Counted from the stretch's first letter, positions 1-8,970 are shown. The stretch: DNA of 10,070 bases from Sideroxydans sp. (GCA_030823965.1 JAVBYP010000094.1:1-10070), one strand, 5' to 3'. Notes: generated by a model from the letters alone, not told the origin. A program made the numbers and translations.

Positions 1-2630
1 GCACCGTGTGTCTGGAATTCTTCGGCCAAGTACATGAGGCCGTGCCCGCCATCGTCGAAGTCACGGAATATTTCAAACATCGAAGCGATGCATCTCCTGC
101 TTTCCTCGCCGGCCTTGAGCATCTGGACGAGCGTTATCTGAAAGCGGTGGGCTACGCCACCAAATCGAAACGCGGCACTCGTCCCAAGATGGTGTTGATC
201 GCCGATGTGGTGAGTGACGATGAACGCGCGGCAGGCGAAGCCGCCTCGGAGATCGTGCGCTTGGCGAACCTGCGCCACGGAGAAGGTTTCATCGCCGTCT
301 CTGCCGAAGCGCGTAAGAAGTTCTGGCTGGATCGCGCGCGCACCGCCGCCATCGCCAAACACACCAACGCCTTCAAGATTAACGAGGATGTGGTCATCCC
401 ATTGCCACGCATGGGCGACTATTGCGATGGCATCGAGCGCATCAATATCGAGTTGTCCTTAGGCAACAAGATCAAGCTACTCGATGCGCTCGAAGTATTC
501 TTCAAAGGCGAATTGCCACTGCGTTACCAAGACGATGCGCAACTGGGCGATGCCGAGTTGTTGGGCAACCGTCCGCAAGCGGCGCAACATCTGCTGACCG
601 AAGTGCGCACGCGCTGGACTTGGCTGCTGGAGAACTTGGATGCGCCGCTCTCTGATTGCCCATTCGCGCCCGCGGACAAACAAGACGCTGTCACCGTGTT
701 CGATGCAGTGCAGCGCCATCTGCTGCGCGCCTCGTGGAAGCGCGAACTACGTGAACCGCTGCGCCAGATCTTCAGTGGCAACACTTACGAGCCTATCCTT
801 GAGCGTTGCAACGCCACTCATCAAAGCGTGTTGAAGAGCCGCGTGTTCATCGCGCTGCACATGCACGCGGGTGACGGCAACGTGCACACCAACATCCCAG
901 TGAACTCAGACGACTACGTGATGCTGCAACAGGCTTATGCCGCCGTGGACCGCATCATGCAGTTGGCGAAGGACTTGGGCGGTGTCATTTCAGGCGAACA
1001 CGGCATCGGCATCACCAAGTTCGATTATTTGGAGAAATCAGAACTCGCTCCTTTCGCCGCCTATAAGCAGAAGGTCGACCCCGAAGGTCGTTTCAACAAA
1101 GGAAAATTGTTGTCGGGTAGCAACCTTGAGCGCGCTTACACCCCCAGCTTCAACCTGATGGAATTGGAGAGCCTGATCCTAGAGAAGAGCGAGTTGGGCG
1201 AAATATCCGACTCCATCAAGGACTGCCTGCGTTGCGGCAAATGCAAACCTGTCTGTTCGACACACGTGCCGCGCGCCAACCTACTCTACTCGCCGCGCAA
1301 CAAGATACTGGCGACCTCCCTGCTCATCGAAGCCTTCCTGTACGAAGAGCAGACGCGACGCGGTGTGTCCATCCAGCACTTCGACGAGTTCAACGACGTG
1401 GCCGATCACTGCACCGTGTGCCACCGCTGCAAGAAACCTTGCCCTGTCGATATCGACTTCGGCGATGTCTCGGTGGCGATGCGCAATTTCCTGCGCAAAC
1501 AAGGCAAGAAGAACTTCAATCCGGTCACCGCGACATCGATGTTGTTCCTCAATGCTACCGACCCGATGACCATCAAGCTGATCCGCAAGGTGATGATCGA
1601 GTGGGCATACAAAGGGCAACGCCTCGCCCATCGCATCGCGAAGAGTTTCGGCTTGCTGAACAACCAACTCAAACATCCGCCTGCCACTGTGGGCAAACCT
1701 TCGCTCAAGGCGCACGTCATCCATTTCATCAACAAACCGATGCCGGGTGGATTACCCAAGAAGACATCGCGTGCGTTGCTTGATATCGAGGACGACACCG
1801 TCGTTCCCGTCATTCGTGATCCGCGCAAGCTGAGCGAAGAATCAGAGGCAGTGTTCTATTTCCCCGGCTGCGGCTCGGAACGTCTGTTCGGCCAAGTAGG
1901 GCTGGCGACACAAGCGATGTTGTATGAAGTGGGAGCGGTGACGGTATTACCACCCGGCTATCTGTGCTGCGGCTATCCGCAGAACGCTTCCGGTCAGGAC
2001 GACAAGGCGAACCAGATCACCACCGACAATCGCGTGCTGTTCCATCGCGTCGCGAACACATTGAACTACCTCGACATCAAGACCGTGATCGTGTCTTGCG
2101 GCACCTGCATGGACCAATTGCAGAAGTACCAATTCGACAAGATATTCCCCGGTTGCCGCTTGCTCGACATCCACGAGTATCTGCTGGAGAAAGGTGTGAA
2201 GCTGCAAGGTATAGAAGGCACGCGTTACATGTATCACGACCCCTGCCACTCACCGATGAAGACCTACGCGCCACTCAAAGTGGTGAGCGAGTTGATGGGC
2301 AGCAACGTACCGCTGAATGATCGTTGCTGCGGCGAAGCGGGCACCTTCGGTTCCAGCGTGCCGCACATCGCCACTCAAGTTCGATTCCGCAAGGAAGAGG
2401 AGATGCGCAAAGGTTCTGCCGACTTGCGTGCAGATGGATTCACAGGGGAAGTAAAGATACTCACCTCCTGTCCTGCTTGCCAACAAGGCTTGAGCCGTTA
2501 CAACGACGATGCCGGCACGACGACTGACTACATCGTGGTGGAGATGGCGAAGCATCTGCTGGGTCCGAACTGGATGGCAGAATATGTCGCCAATGCCAAC
2601 GATGGCGGTATCGAGCGAGTGCTGTTATAA
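1..2630 (+). CDS. FAD-linked oxidase / 4Fe-4S / CCG-domain oxidoreductase, 5'-truncated by window edge
   Basis: A flavin and iron-sulfur dehydrogenase of the GlcD/GlcF, D-lactate and D-2-hydroxyglutarate dehydrogenase type, with electron-donor and electron-transfer parts on one chain. The reading frame is open to the left edge, so the true start and the FAD-binding PCMH domain lie outside; the GTG at 6 is internal. In residues counted from that GTG: FAD-oxidase C-terminal domain from about 1 to 375, with KINEDV at 124-129, HMHAGDGNVH at 285-294 and SGEHGIG shortly after; two 4Fe-4S motifs, C407/C410/C413/C417 and C469/C472/C475/C479; then two cysteine-rich CCG domains, with LCCG (C654) and RCCGE (C774) plus CGTC and CPAC motifs. 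No signal peptide or membrane segment is visible, so it is probably cytoplasmic or membrane-associated through a partner. About 155 residues separate KINEDV from HAGDGN, much more than in GlcD. The substrate (probably a 2-hydroxy acid) is unknown. It ends 3 bases before the next gene, suggesting an operon. Confidence 0.88.
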   Translation, partial: TVCLEFFGQVHEAVPAIVEVTEYFKHRSDASPAFLAGLEHLDERYLKAVGYATKSKRGTRPKMVLIADVVSDDERAAGEAASEIVRLANLRHGEGFIAVSAEARKKFWLDRARTAAIAKHTNAFKINEDVVIPLPRMGDYCDGIERINIELSLGNKIKLLDALEVFFKGELPLRYQDDAQLGDAELLGNRPQAAQHLLTEVRTRWTWLLENLDAPLSDCPFAPADKQDAVTVFDAVQRHLLRASWKRELREPLRQIFSGNTYEPILERCNATHQSVLKSRVFIALHMHAGDGNVHTNIPVNSDDYVMLQQAYAAVDRIMQLAKDLGGVISGEHGIGITKFDYLEKSELAPFAAYKQKVDPEGRFNKGKLLSGSNLERAYTPSFNLMELESLILEKSELGEISDSIKDCLRCGKCKPVCSTHVPRANLLYSPRNKILATSLLIEAFLYEEQTRRGVSIQHFDEFNDVADHCTVCHRCKKPCPVDIDFGDVSVAMRNFLRKQGKKNFNPVTATSMLFLNATDPMTIKLIRKVMIEWAYKGQRLAHRIAKSFGLLNNQLKHPPATVGKPSLKAHVIHFINKPMPGGLPKKTSRALLDIEDDTVVPVIRDPRKLSEESEAVFYFPGCGSERLFGQVGLATQAMLYEVGAVTVLPPGYLCCGYPQNASGQDDKANQITTDNRVLFHRVANTLNYLDIKTVIVSCGTCMDQLQKYQFDKIFPGCRLLDIHEYLLEKGVKLQGIEGTRYMYHDPCHSPMKTYAPLKVVSELMGSNVPLNDRCCGEAGTFGSSVPHIATQVRFRKEEEMRKGSADLRADGFTGEVKILTSCPACQQGLSRYNDDAGTTTDYIVVEMAKHLLGPNWMAEYVANANDGGIERVLL

Positions 2631-2633
2631 CCT

Positions 2634-4274
2634 GTGACCATGCTTCCGCTCGAACCTACTGACGACCTCGCGCAACCGGCATTCAAAGATGCCGCCTCTT
2701 GCACTCAGTGGCTGAGCCAGTTGCAACTGACCAATCTCAACTTGGCGCACGGCACGTTGCGCAAACAACTGGATGAATTGAATCGCTGCCCGATCAAGGG
2801 CAGTGATCGCCTGCAGACCCTAGAAGTCCTGCGCGAGACCATCGCCGTCGTACAAAACGATTTCGCCAAAAAATTGATCGGCAAGAAATTGCCTCTGGCT
2901 GATGACGAATTCCTCCTGCTACTTTCACTTTCCAGTTTGTGGCAAAGCATGCTCAACGGCTATCTGCGTTGCCTGCAAAGTGTCGAGATGGGTGACAAGG
3001 CGCTTGCCGCGCAGACAGCACTGCTGTGCCAACGTTGCGTTCAATACAGTAGCTTGCAGATCGGTGACTTCTTGCGCGCTGGGTGCGAGCCGGATGGCAA
3101 GACTTGGCAACAACTGCATAGCCTCTACGCACACATAGAATCGCTGGGTCTGCAAAACGAAACCGTGCGCGACGAACGTTACTACGCAGGCCATCCCGTC
3201 ACTTGCCGCACGCTGTATGCCAAGACCTTGCTCATGCATCGTGCACGCCTGCTCGGCCTCTCGCGCAGCCACTGGCACATCGCAGAGCGTTGGCTCAGCC
3301 TGTGGGGCGATGCGATCACTATCGAACCACGTTGCAGCATCAGTAAAGATGATGCACCTCCGTTGGGTGTTGACCTGGCTGGCACGCATGCGTTGTTCAG
3401 GGCGCGACCTGATCTAGCAACCGCCAGCATGCGTTATCTGGCGATGGTGCCGCTTTCGAAACTCATCCGCGTGAAGACCATCTTGTTGCAACAAGGTCAG
3501 GCACCACAACAAGTCGATCTAGGTTCTGAACTTTCCAGCAAAGAGGGTGTGGCGCTACTCAATCAATTGCATGCCTGCTGGTGCGAAGCTCGCCCCGATT
3601 CGATGGCGGATGTCCCTCGCGACAGCAGTATCACTCACCTATGCATCGGTTTGGAACAGATCTACGCACAGATCGCCCGCAGGCCGTTCAAGCCCGTCAA
3701 AGACACGGCCAAGGCCAGCCAAGATGCACAGCGCCAGATCGAGACATTTGGTCGTGTGTTGGACGACACCGGCCAACATGCCTATAAGGAGTTGGGCTTC
3801 GTTCCTGAAGAATGGATGGTCGAAGAAGACAGCCTCATTCGAGCTCACCTATTGCGCAAAGCGAACGTCGGCGAGCGCTTGGCGCATCAACAACTTGTGA
3901 GTGTGTTCGCCCCGAACAGCACGACCCACAAGCTAGGCTTCACCACCTTGGTCAATGTGACACGCACAGGGCATCTTTATATCGGACTGCGCTATCTACC
4001 GGGTCAACCGCAAGCGGTGACCGTGCGCGGCAACGCAGATAGTGAGCTTCTGCGATCGGGTTCGGCACCCGCACTGCTGTTGCCCGCCATGGAGAAGCTG
4101 AATATCCCAGCCAGTCTGGTGTTGCCACGAGACTGGTTCAAGGCGGGACGTACGCTGGAGATGGCGATAGCTGACGATGGCAAACAGAGCGTGACCTTGG
4201 GATTCAGCGTCGAGAAAGGAAGCGATTTCGAGCGTGTCAGTTTCGCGCCGGTCGCTGCTGGAAAAGCGAACTAA
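2634..4274 (+). CDS. Uncharacterised 546-residue protein with possible degenerate PilZ-like C-terminal domain
   Basis: I do not recognise a characterised homologue. Residues 1-390 look largely helical and soluble, with Leu-rich stretches around 60-115 and several Cys residues (for example C131 and C134), and no signal peptide or clear membrane helix. From W394 to about 465 the pattern changes to short beta strands: an acidic WMVEEDS opening, a Leu/Arg stretch, a GERLAHQQLVSV strand, LGFTTLVNV, then GHLYIGLRYLPG. This order recalls tPilZ/PilZ-like proteins of beta- and gammaproteobacteria, but the DxSxxG and RxxxR binding motifs are not cleanly present, so cyclic-di-GMP binding is only a guess. 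The start is GTG at 2634 or ATG at 2640, two codons later; neither has a convincing Shine-Dalgarno site. The gap to the preceding stop is 3 bases, so translational coupling is likely. The stop codon overlaps that of the convergent cyclic-di-GMP gene. The gene is certain; the function is not. Confidence 0.85.
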   Translation: MTMLPLEPTDDLAQPAFKDAASCTQWLSQLQLTNLNLAHGTLRKQLDELNRCPIKGSDRLQTLEVLRETIAVVQNDFAKKLIGKKLPLADDEFLLLLSLSSLWQSMLNGYLRCLQSVEMGDKALAAQTALLCQRCVQYSSLQIGDFLRAGCEPDGKTWQQLHSLYAHIESLGLQNETVRDERYYAGHPVTCRTLYAKTLLMHRARLLGLSRSHWHIAERWLSLWGDAITIEPRCSISKDDAPPLGVDLAGTHALFRARPDLATASMRYLAMVPLSKLIRVKTILLQQGQAPQQVDLGSELSSKEGVALLNQLHACWCEARPDSMADVPRDSSITHLCIGLEQIYAQIARRPFKPVKDTAKASQDAQRQIETFGRVLDDTGQHAYKELGFVPEEWMVEEDSLIRAHLLRKANVGERLAHQQLVSVFAPNSTTHKLGFTTLVNVTRTGHLYIGLRYLPGQPQAVTVRGNADSELLRSGSAPALLLPAMEKLNIPASLVLPRDWFKAGRTLEMAIADDGKQSVTLGFSVEKGSDFERVSFAPVAAGKAN

Positions 4275-6892
4275 GCTCTCTTGCTCCATTCGACCAATGC
4301 ATCTGCCGTCATCGGTCGTGCGATACCGTAACCCTGGCCGACCTCACAACCGATCTGCAACAAAGCTTGGTATTGCGCTTCCGTCTCCACACCCTCGGCA
4401 ACGATCCCCATCTCGAACGCCTTCGCCAGCGCGATGATGCCTTGCACGATAGCGTGATCGCCTTTGTCTTCCAACATGTCGCGGATGAATGACTGGTCGA
4501 TCTTGAGCACATCCACATCGAACTTGCTCAGATAGCTCATCGACGAATAACCTGTTCCGAAATCGTCCAAAGCAAAGGCCATTCCGAATGCCTTGCATTC
4601 GGAGATGATCGCACTCACCCCCACCACATCTTCTAAAGCGGCCGTCTCCAACACCTCGATCTGCAAGGTACCCGAACAGTTGCCAGGACAACAAAGATCA
4701 GAGCGAGCCTTCAATTTTTCCGAAAAGAGTGGCGATTGCAGATGATACGCGGATACATTGATGCTCAATTCGATACGCAAACCGTGTTCACGCCAACGGC
4801 GCTGCTGATCGATGGCGGTGCTGATGACCCAATCACCCAGCTCGATCTCCATCTCGGTATCTTCGATGATGCGTAGGAACTCCTCTGGCAGTAGTAACCC
4901 GCGAGCCGGATGGTTCCAACGTAACAACGCTTCCGCCCCCACCATGCGACGGGTGATCAGTTCGACCTTAGGCTGGTAATACAACTCGAACTCTCCTTGT
5001 GCCAAACCATTGCGTATCTGTAACAACAGCTCATGGTGTGAACGTGCGCGCTGATCGTTGGTTGGATCGAACAAGTGATAACGGTTCTTACCTGACTGCT
5101 TGGCCACATACATCGCCTGATCGGCATGACGTAGCAAGGTGTCTGGATCATGATCATCCTCGGGATACAAGGCCACGCCGATGCTCGCGCTGATGCGTAT
5201 CGATTGACTGTGCACCTCGATCGGCCGATGGATGGCATCAAGTAGCCTATTCAAACTGCCGGCACATTCTTCCGGCGCTTCCATACCGACCAAAAGCACG
5301 ACGAATTCATCCCCCCCCAAACGCGCCACGGTGTCGTCTTCCCGAATGGCATCCTTGATTCGCCTGGATATCTCGACCAACACCTTGTCACCCGCATCAT
5401 GACCAAAGTTATCGTTCACTGGCTTGAATCCATCTAGGTCCAGATAGCAAACCGCCATCAAACCATCCTCACGCTTAGCACGAGCCAAGGCTTGTGACAA
5501 TCTGTCCGCCAACAAGACTCGGTTCGGCACGCCCGTGAGCGCATCGTAATGAGCGGTGTGTTGCAACTGTTTCTCATGCTCCTTACGTTCGGTGATGTCT
5601 TGTATCGTACCGATCATATTGAGCGGCTTATCGTCAGCGTCATACAACACTTCTGCCCTGCTTTCGAGCCAACGCGTCTCGTGTTCATTGCGGACGCGAT
5701 ACTCAGCCACATAAGGTAACTTCTCGTTGATCGCACGTTCACGCGCAGCAGCGACCCGCTCTCTGTCGTCCGGATGGATACTATTCATCAGGAATTCCAC
5801 CGTAGGCTCGAAAGGTGCTAAACCTAAGAAGCGGAATATATCGGGCGACCAGTACAATTTATCTCTTTTGAAATCATAAGACCACGCACCCATACGTGAG
5901 GCCTCAAAGGCCATGCGTAGCCGCCTCTCGCTTTCGTGCAATTCCGTTTCTATACGTTTGCGCTCAGTGATGTCTACATGCGTCCCAAACATTCGAGCCG
6001 GCCTGCCGTTCTCGTCACGTGCCGTCACACGCCCGCGACAGAGTATCCACTTGTAGTGCCCATCCTTACACTGAAGACGATGCTCTGAGGTGTACTGCCC
6101 GCTGAACGCCCCATTCAAGTAGCCATGCAGATACGCCATCGCCTGTTGTTTTTCTTCTGGATGCAATATCTTCTCTAGATGGTCTGGCCTCTCATCAAAA
6201 TCGCTTTCCACATACCCCAGCATCTCGGCATAACTTTTTGAGAATACGAAACGATTCGTTTGCAGGTTCCAATCCCAGATCGCATCCCCTGCACTCTCCA
6301 ATGCCAGCCTCCAGCGTTGGTCGAGCCGGCTCTGCAATTCAGATTCGCGTTCCTGTTTTTCTTTGCTTAATCGAAGTAACTCAAAGTTCCAGAGAATGGC
6401 GAAGGTCGCTGCCAAATACATGCATGTCGCAAATATCTCGAAATCCGAGTACCCCACATCAAACCAAGGCTGGAACTTGCCGAAAAATAATGTAGTAAGG
6501 ATGGCGACAAGCCAATAGACACTGACCTTGAAGCCTTTCAAATAGAAGGCACCGATCAGCAAGGGGAAGAACAATCCCATGCGCATCGAATTATCGACAA
6601 GCATCAGATAGACGCCCGTCGCGGATAGATACGCGATGCCCAGCATCACATTTGCGATTGAAGAAGCTTGATTGGGATGACGCTTGAGGATAACGTACAG
6701 AAGGAGACTGAAGAAGGTGATCGCCATATCGACCCACCCCAATAAGGGTGTGACAAATAGCCGGTAAGTACCCAAGATCGCCGCCATCAGCGCCATCACT
6801 AAGAGCACATCCCTCAGGAAGCGGTTGACAAGCTCCTGCTGCGATCTCACTTTTGAGTCTGTATCCTCGAAGTGGTGATCATCTACTTTCAT
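4271..6892 (-). CDS. Membrane-anchored PAS-PAS-GGDEF-EAL cyclic-di-GMP synthase/phosphodiesterase
   Basis: An inner-membrane sensor protein that probably makes and/or breaks cyclic-di-GMP. In residues from the upstream GTG at 6910 (subtract 6 for the start chosen here): about six hydrophobic segments between 33 and 178, a short coiled linker (180-200), PAS/PAC 1 (200-320, ending DITERK), PAS/PAC 2 (327-445, ending DITERK), GGDEF (450-613) and EAL (625-879). The GGDEF motif is exact at 532-536 and is preceded at five residues by REDD, an inhibitory RxxD site. The EAL domain has EALLRW (E660), N718, E752/E755, DDFGTGYSS (782-790), K803 and AEGVET (E839), so both activities look possible. ATG at 6892 is preferred because GGG lies 6 bases and AGGA 11 bases upstream; the GTG at 6910 adds six residues. 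The gene begins 22 bases after phoR and may be in its transcript. Ligands for the two PAS domains are unknown. Confidence 0.93.
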   Translation of the reverse strand: MKVDDHHFEDTDSKVRSQQELVNRFLRDVLLVMALMAAILGTYRLFVTPLLGWVDMAITFFSLLLYVILKRHPNQASSIANVMLGIAYLSATGVYLMLVDNSMRMGLFFPLLIGAFYLKGFKVSVYWLVAILTTLFFGKFQPWFDVGYSDFEIFATCMYLAATFAILWNFELLRLSKEKQERESELQSRLDQRWRLALESAGDAIWDWNLQTNRFVFSKSYAEMLGYVESDFDERPDHLEKILHPEEKQQAMAYLHGYLNGAFSGQYTSEHRLQCKDGHYKWILCRGRVTARDENGRPARMFGTHVDITERKRIETELHESERRLRMAFEASRMGAWSYDFKRDKLYWSPDIFRFLGLAPFEPTVEFLMNSIHPDDRERVAAARERAINEKLPYVAEYRVRNEHETRWLESRAEVLYDADDKPLNMIGTIQDITERKEHEKQLQHTAHYDALTGVPNRVLLADRLSQALARAKREDGLMAVCYLDLDGFKPVNDNFGHDAGDKVLVEISRRIKDAIREDDTVARLGGDEFVVLLVGMEAPEECAGSLNRLLDAIHRPIEVHSQSIRISASIGVALYPEDDHDPDTLLRHADQAMYVAKQSGKNRYHLFDPTNDQRARSHHELLLQIRNGLAQGEFELYYQPKVELITRRMVGAEALLRWNHPARGLLLPEEFLRIIEDTEMEIELGDWVISTAIDQQRRWREHGLRIELSINVSAYHLQSPLFSEKLKARSDLCCPGNCSGTLQIEVLETAALEDVVGVSAIISECKAFGMAFALDDFGTGYSSMSYLSKFDVDVLKIDQSFIRDMLEDKGDHAIVQGIIALAKAFEMGIVAEGVETEAQYQALLQIGCEVGQGYGIARPMTADALVEWSKRA

Positions 6893-6898
6893 ATACAA

Positions 6899-6907
6899 CC
6901 CTATCCT
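6899..6907 (-). promoter_or_regulatory. Ribosome binding site deciding the ATG start of the GGDEF-EAL gene
   Basis: On the minus strand the bases read AGGATAGGG, followed by six bases and ATG at 6892. The GTG at 6910 lies upstream of this purine tract and has only a weak GATGGG before it, so the ATG is the better start. This is inferred from spacing only. Confidence 0.5.
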
Positions 6908-6914
6908 CACCCCA

Positions 6915-8207
6915 TCACTGGCGGCGGCGTGCGGGAAATACTAGCGCGAAAGTACTGCCCTTTCCCTCTTCACTCACCACTTCCAATTTTGCCTGATGAC
7001 GCATGGCGATGTGTTTGACGATGGCCAACCCCAATCCCGTACCACCCGTCTCGCGTGAACGACTACGATCCACTCGATAGAAACGTTCGGTCAGACGGGG
7101 GATATGTTGTGGTGCGATACCGATGCCACTATCTCGCACGCAATAGGCCAAACAACCATCCTTATCTGCCCAACGCATAGTGATCTCACCCGCCGCTGGT
7201 GTGTAGCGGATTGCATTAGTGAGTAGGTTGGTGAAGGCACTGCGCAACTCATCTCGGCTACCTTATAACTTAGCATCACTCTCAACCTCAAGGTGCAGTT
7301 GATGCTTGCCGTTACTCAGCAGTTGCCCCTCTTTGAATATCTCATTCAGTAGCGCGCTGACATCCACTGTTTCTTCGCGAAGGGGATTGTTGTCGTTCTC
7401 CAAGCGCGATAGGGTGAGTAGGTCATCAACCAAACTCTCCATGCGTATCGTCTGGTCACCCATGAGATTCAGCGCACGACGCGCCATGTCGTTCTCAAGG
7501 TGCGGCATGTCGTGCATGGTCTCGACAAAACCGTTCACCACGGTGAGCGGGGTGCGCAATTCGTGCGACACGTTGGCCACGAAATCACGCCGCATGGTCT
7601 CGATGCGCTCAAGCTGCGTGATGTCGCTGCTGATGAGCAGACGCTTGTCTTTTCCGTAAGAGATGAGTTTGATGGAAAGGACGATGCCATCGTGGCGCGA
7701 ATTACGCAGGATGAGAGGCTCGCTGAAGTTGCGCGTGGCAAGGTACTGCACGAACTCGGGTTGACGCGCCAGATAGGTGATCTGCTGCCCCATGTCACGT
7801 TCTGGATCCAAGCCAAAATGGCGCACAGCGAGCAGGTTGCACCATTCGATACGATCCGAAGCATCAAGGATGACCACGCCATCAGGTAGCGCTCCTGTCG
7901 CCTGCTCCATCTGCAACAAGGCGGCGGCATGTTTTTCACGCTCTTTGCGCAGATTGCGCATCATCTTGTTGAGTTTGGAGAAGGCGTCTTCCCAAAGACC
8001 GGAACCGTCCGGCACATCTGTTGTTTCAGGGGAGGCGAGCCAACGTTGCAGGTCAGCCAGATTGCGTAGATGGAAGAACAAGCGCCACAACATGAGCACG
8101 CCGAAGAACAGCGCGGCGGGCAAAGCCCCCGCTATCGCCCATAACAGGAGGGAGAGTACGAGTACTACGAATGGATAGACTAAGACGCGCTGCCAGAAAT
8201 CGCTCAC
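6915..8207 (-). pseudogene. phoR: phoR, phosphate-regulon sensor histidine kinase interrupted by an in-frame TAA
   Basis: PhoR is the inner-membrane kinase that phosphorylates and dephosphorylates PhoB in response to phosphate. The N-terminal part (8207-7263, 314 residues) has two closely spaced membrane helices (about 10-47) with no large periplasmic sensor between them, as in PhoR; a PAS domain (about 95-200); and the H-box NVSHELRTP with H215. Then TAA at codon 315 stops translation. The same frame continues to 6915 with the ATPase domain: NLLTNAIRYTP (N331), DSGIGIAP (D359) and GGTGLGLAIV (388-397). Without the TAA it would be 430 codons, close to the 431 residues of E. coli PhoR. All motifs on both sides are well kept, so the lesion is recent, a sequence error, or read through. 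The start GTG at 8207 has no clear ribosome site; it follows phoB by 67 bases. The downstream piece could only start at TTG 7247 and would be a bare ATPase fragment. Confidence 0.88.
7263..7265 (-). other. Premature TAA codon within phoR
   Basis: The minus-strand codons read GAT GCT AAG TTA TAA GGT AGC CGA GAT GAG, giving DAKL, stop, GSRDE. Both sides are in the same frame, so this is a substitution and not an indel. One base change would restore Leu (TTA), Tyr, Gln, Lys, Glu or Ser. The position lies in the variable stretch just before the ATPase N box. Confidence 0.9.
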
Positions 8208-8274
8208 GATGCGAACCAGTTCATTGTTTGACTAGCCGCATTATACGGGGGATGGTGAATCGGAGTCTTCGCGT

Positions 8275-8964
8275 TCAGTCTTTAGAGAAACGATAGCCGC
8301 TACCGCGCACGGTCTGAATCAGATTGTCCAAGCCTGATGGCTCTAGTGCTTGGCGCAAGCGACGGATGTGAACATCGATGGTGCGCTCTTCCACGAACAC
8401 ATGATCGCCCCATACTTGATCGAGCAGTTGAGTGCGGCTATAGACGCGCTCGGTATGCGTCATGAAGAAATGCAGCAAACGAAACTCGGTGGGACCCAAT
8501 TCGATGTTCACACCCTTGGCATTCACGCGGTGCGTGGAAGGAGAGAGTTCGATACCCTCGGCACGCACGGTCTCATCCGTCATCTGCGGCGCGCGACGAC
8601 GTAACACGGCACGGATACGCGCCATCAGTTCGCGCGGCGAGAAAGGTTTGGTGATGTAGTCATCCGCCCCTGATTCCAATCCCAGCACCTTGTCGTGCTC
8701 TTCCGTACGCGCGGTGAGCATGATGATGGGGATGTCTCGGGTACGCGAATCAGCACGTAAACGTCGAGCGAACTCGACGCCCGATGTACCCGGCAACATC
8801 CAATCGAGCAGAATGAGATCTGGCAGCGCACGATTGATCTCAGCTTGTGCAGCGGGCACATCAAGAGCTTGTATGGGTCGGTAGCCACACTGAGCCACGT
8901 TGAAAGCAAGTAGCTCTTGGATTGCTGGCTCATCTTCCACCAACAGGATATTCGCGGTCGTCAT
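8275..8964 (-). CDS. phoB: PhoB, phosphate-regulon response regulator (OmpR family)
   Basis: A cytoplasmic DNA-binding response regulator, 229 residues from the chosen ATG, the same length as E. coli PhoB. The receiver domain (1-120) shows the acid pair E10/D11, phospho-acceptor D54 in LLDWMLPG, T84 and K106 in TKPFSP. The winged-helix output domain (about 130-227) shows [20 protein letters not shown] in the recognition helix and VRGSGYRF in the wing. The frame is open to 9096, but residues upstream of this ATG are not receiver-like and overlap the symporter. GGAG lies six bases before the ATG at 8964, so this start is well supported; ATGs at 8976 and 8985 are alternatives. A Pho box lies 52 bases upstream, which fits autoregulation. 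The identity as PhoB rather than another OmpR-family regulator rests on length, the Pho box and the adjacent phoR. Confidence 0.95.
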   Translation of the reverse strand: MTTANILLVEDEPAIQELLAFNVAQCGYRPIQALDVPAAQAEINRALPDLILLDWMLPGTSGVEFARRLRADSRTRDIPIIMLTARTEEHDKVLGLESGADDYITKPFSPRELMARIRAVLRRRAPQMTDETVRAEGIELSPSTHRVNAKGVNIELGPTEFRLLHFFMTHTERVYSRTQLLDQVWGDHVFVEERTIDVHIRRLRQALEPSGLDNLIQTVRGSGYRFSKD

Positions 8965-8970
8965 TGTCTT

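Noticed and set aside
1232..1783. 183-codon open frame overlapping the oxidoreductase in another frame, and similar antisense frames
   Set aside because: They lie wholly inside strongly supported genes, have no recognisable motifs and are explained by the codon bias of the real frame.
4239..4272. Imperfect hairpin (AGTTtCGC pairing with GCGAACT, inner CCGG/CTGG) at the convergent gene ends
   Set aside because: The stem has a bulge and unpaired bases and no T tract follows on either strand, so it is not a convincing terminator.
8208..8225. ATG at about 8225 giving MNWFAS in another frame, a possible frameshifted phoR start
   Set aside because: It stops after six codons, lacks a ribosome site, and the GTG start at 8207 already gives a PhoR-like N-terminus of the right length.
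8240..8245. Perfect TATAAT on the minus strand in the phoB-phoR spacer, a possible separate phoR promoter
   Set aside because: No -35-like hexamer lies 16-18 bases upstream and there is no extended -10, so a promoter is not supported; it may still be worth a transcription-start check.
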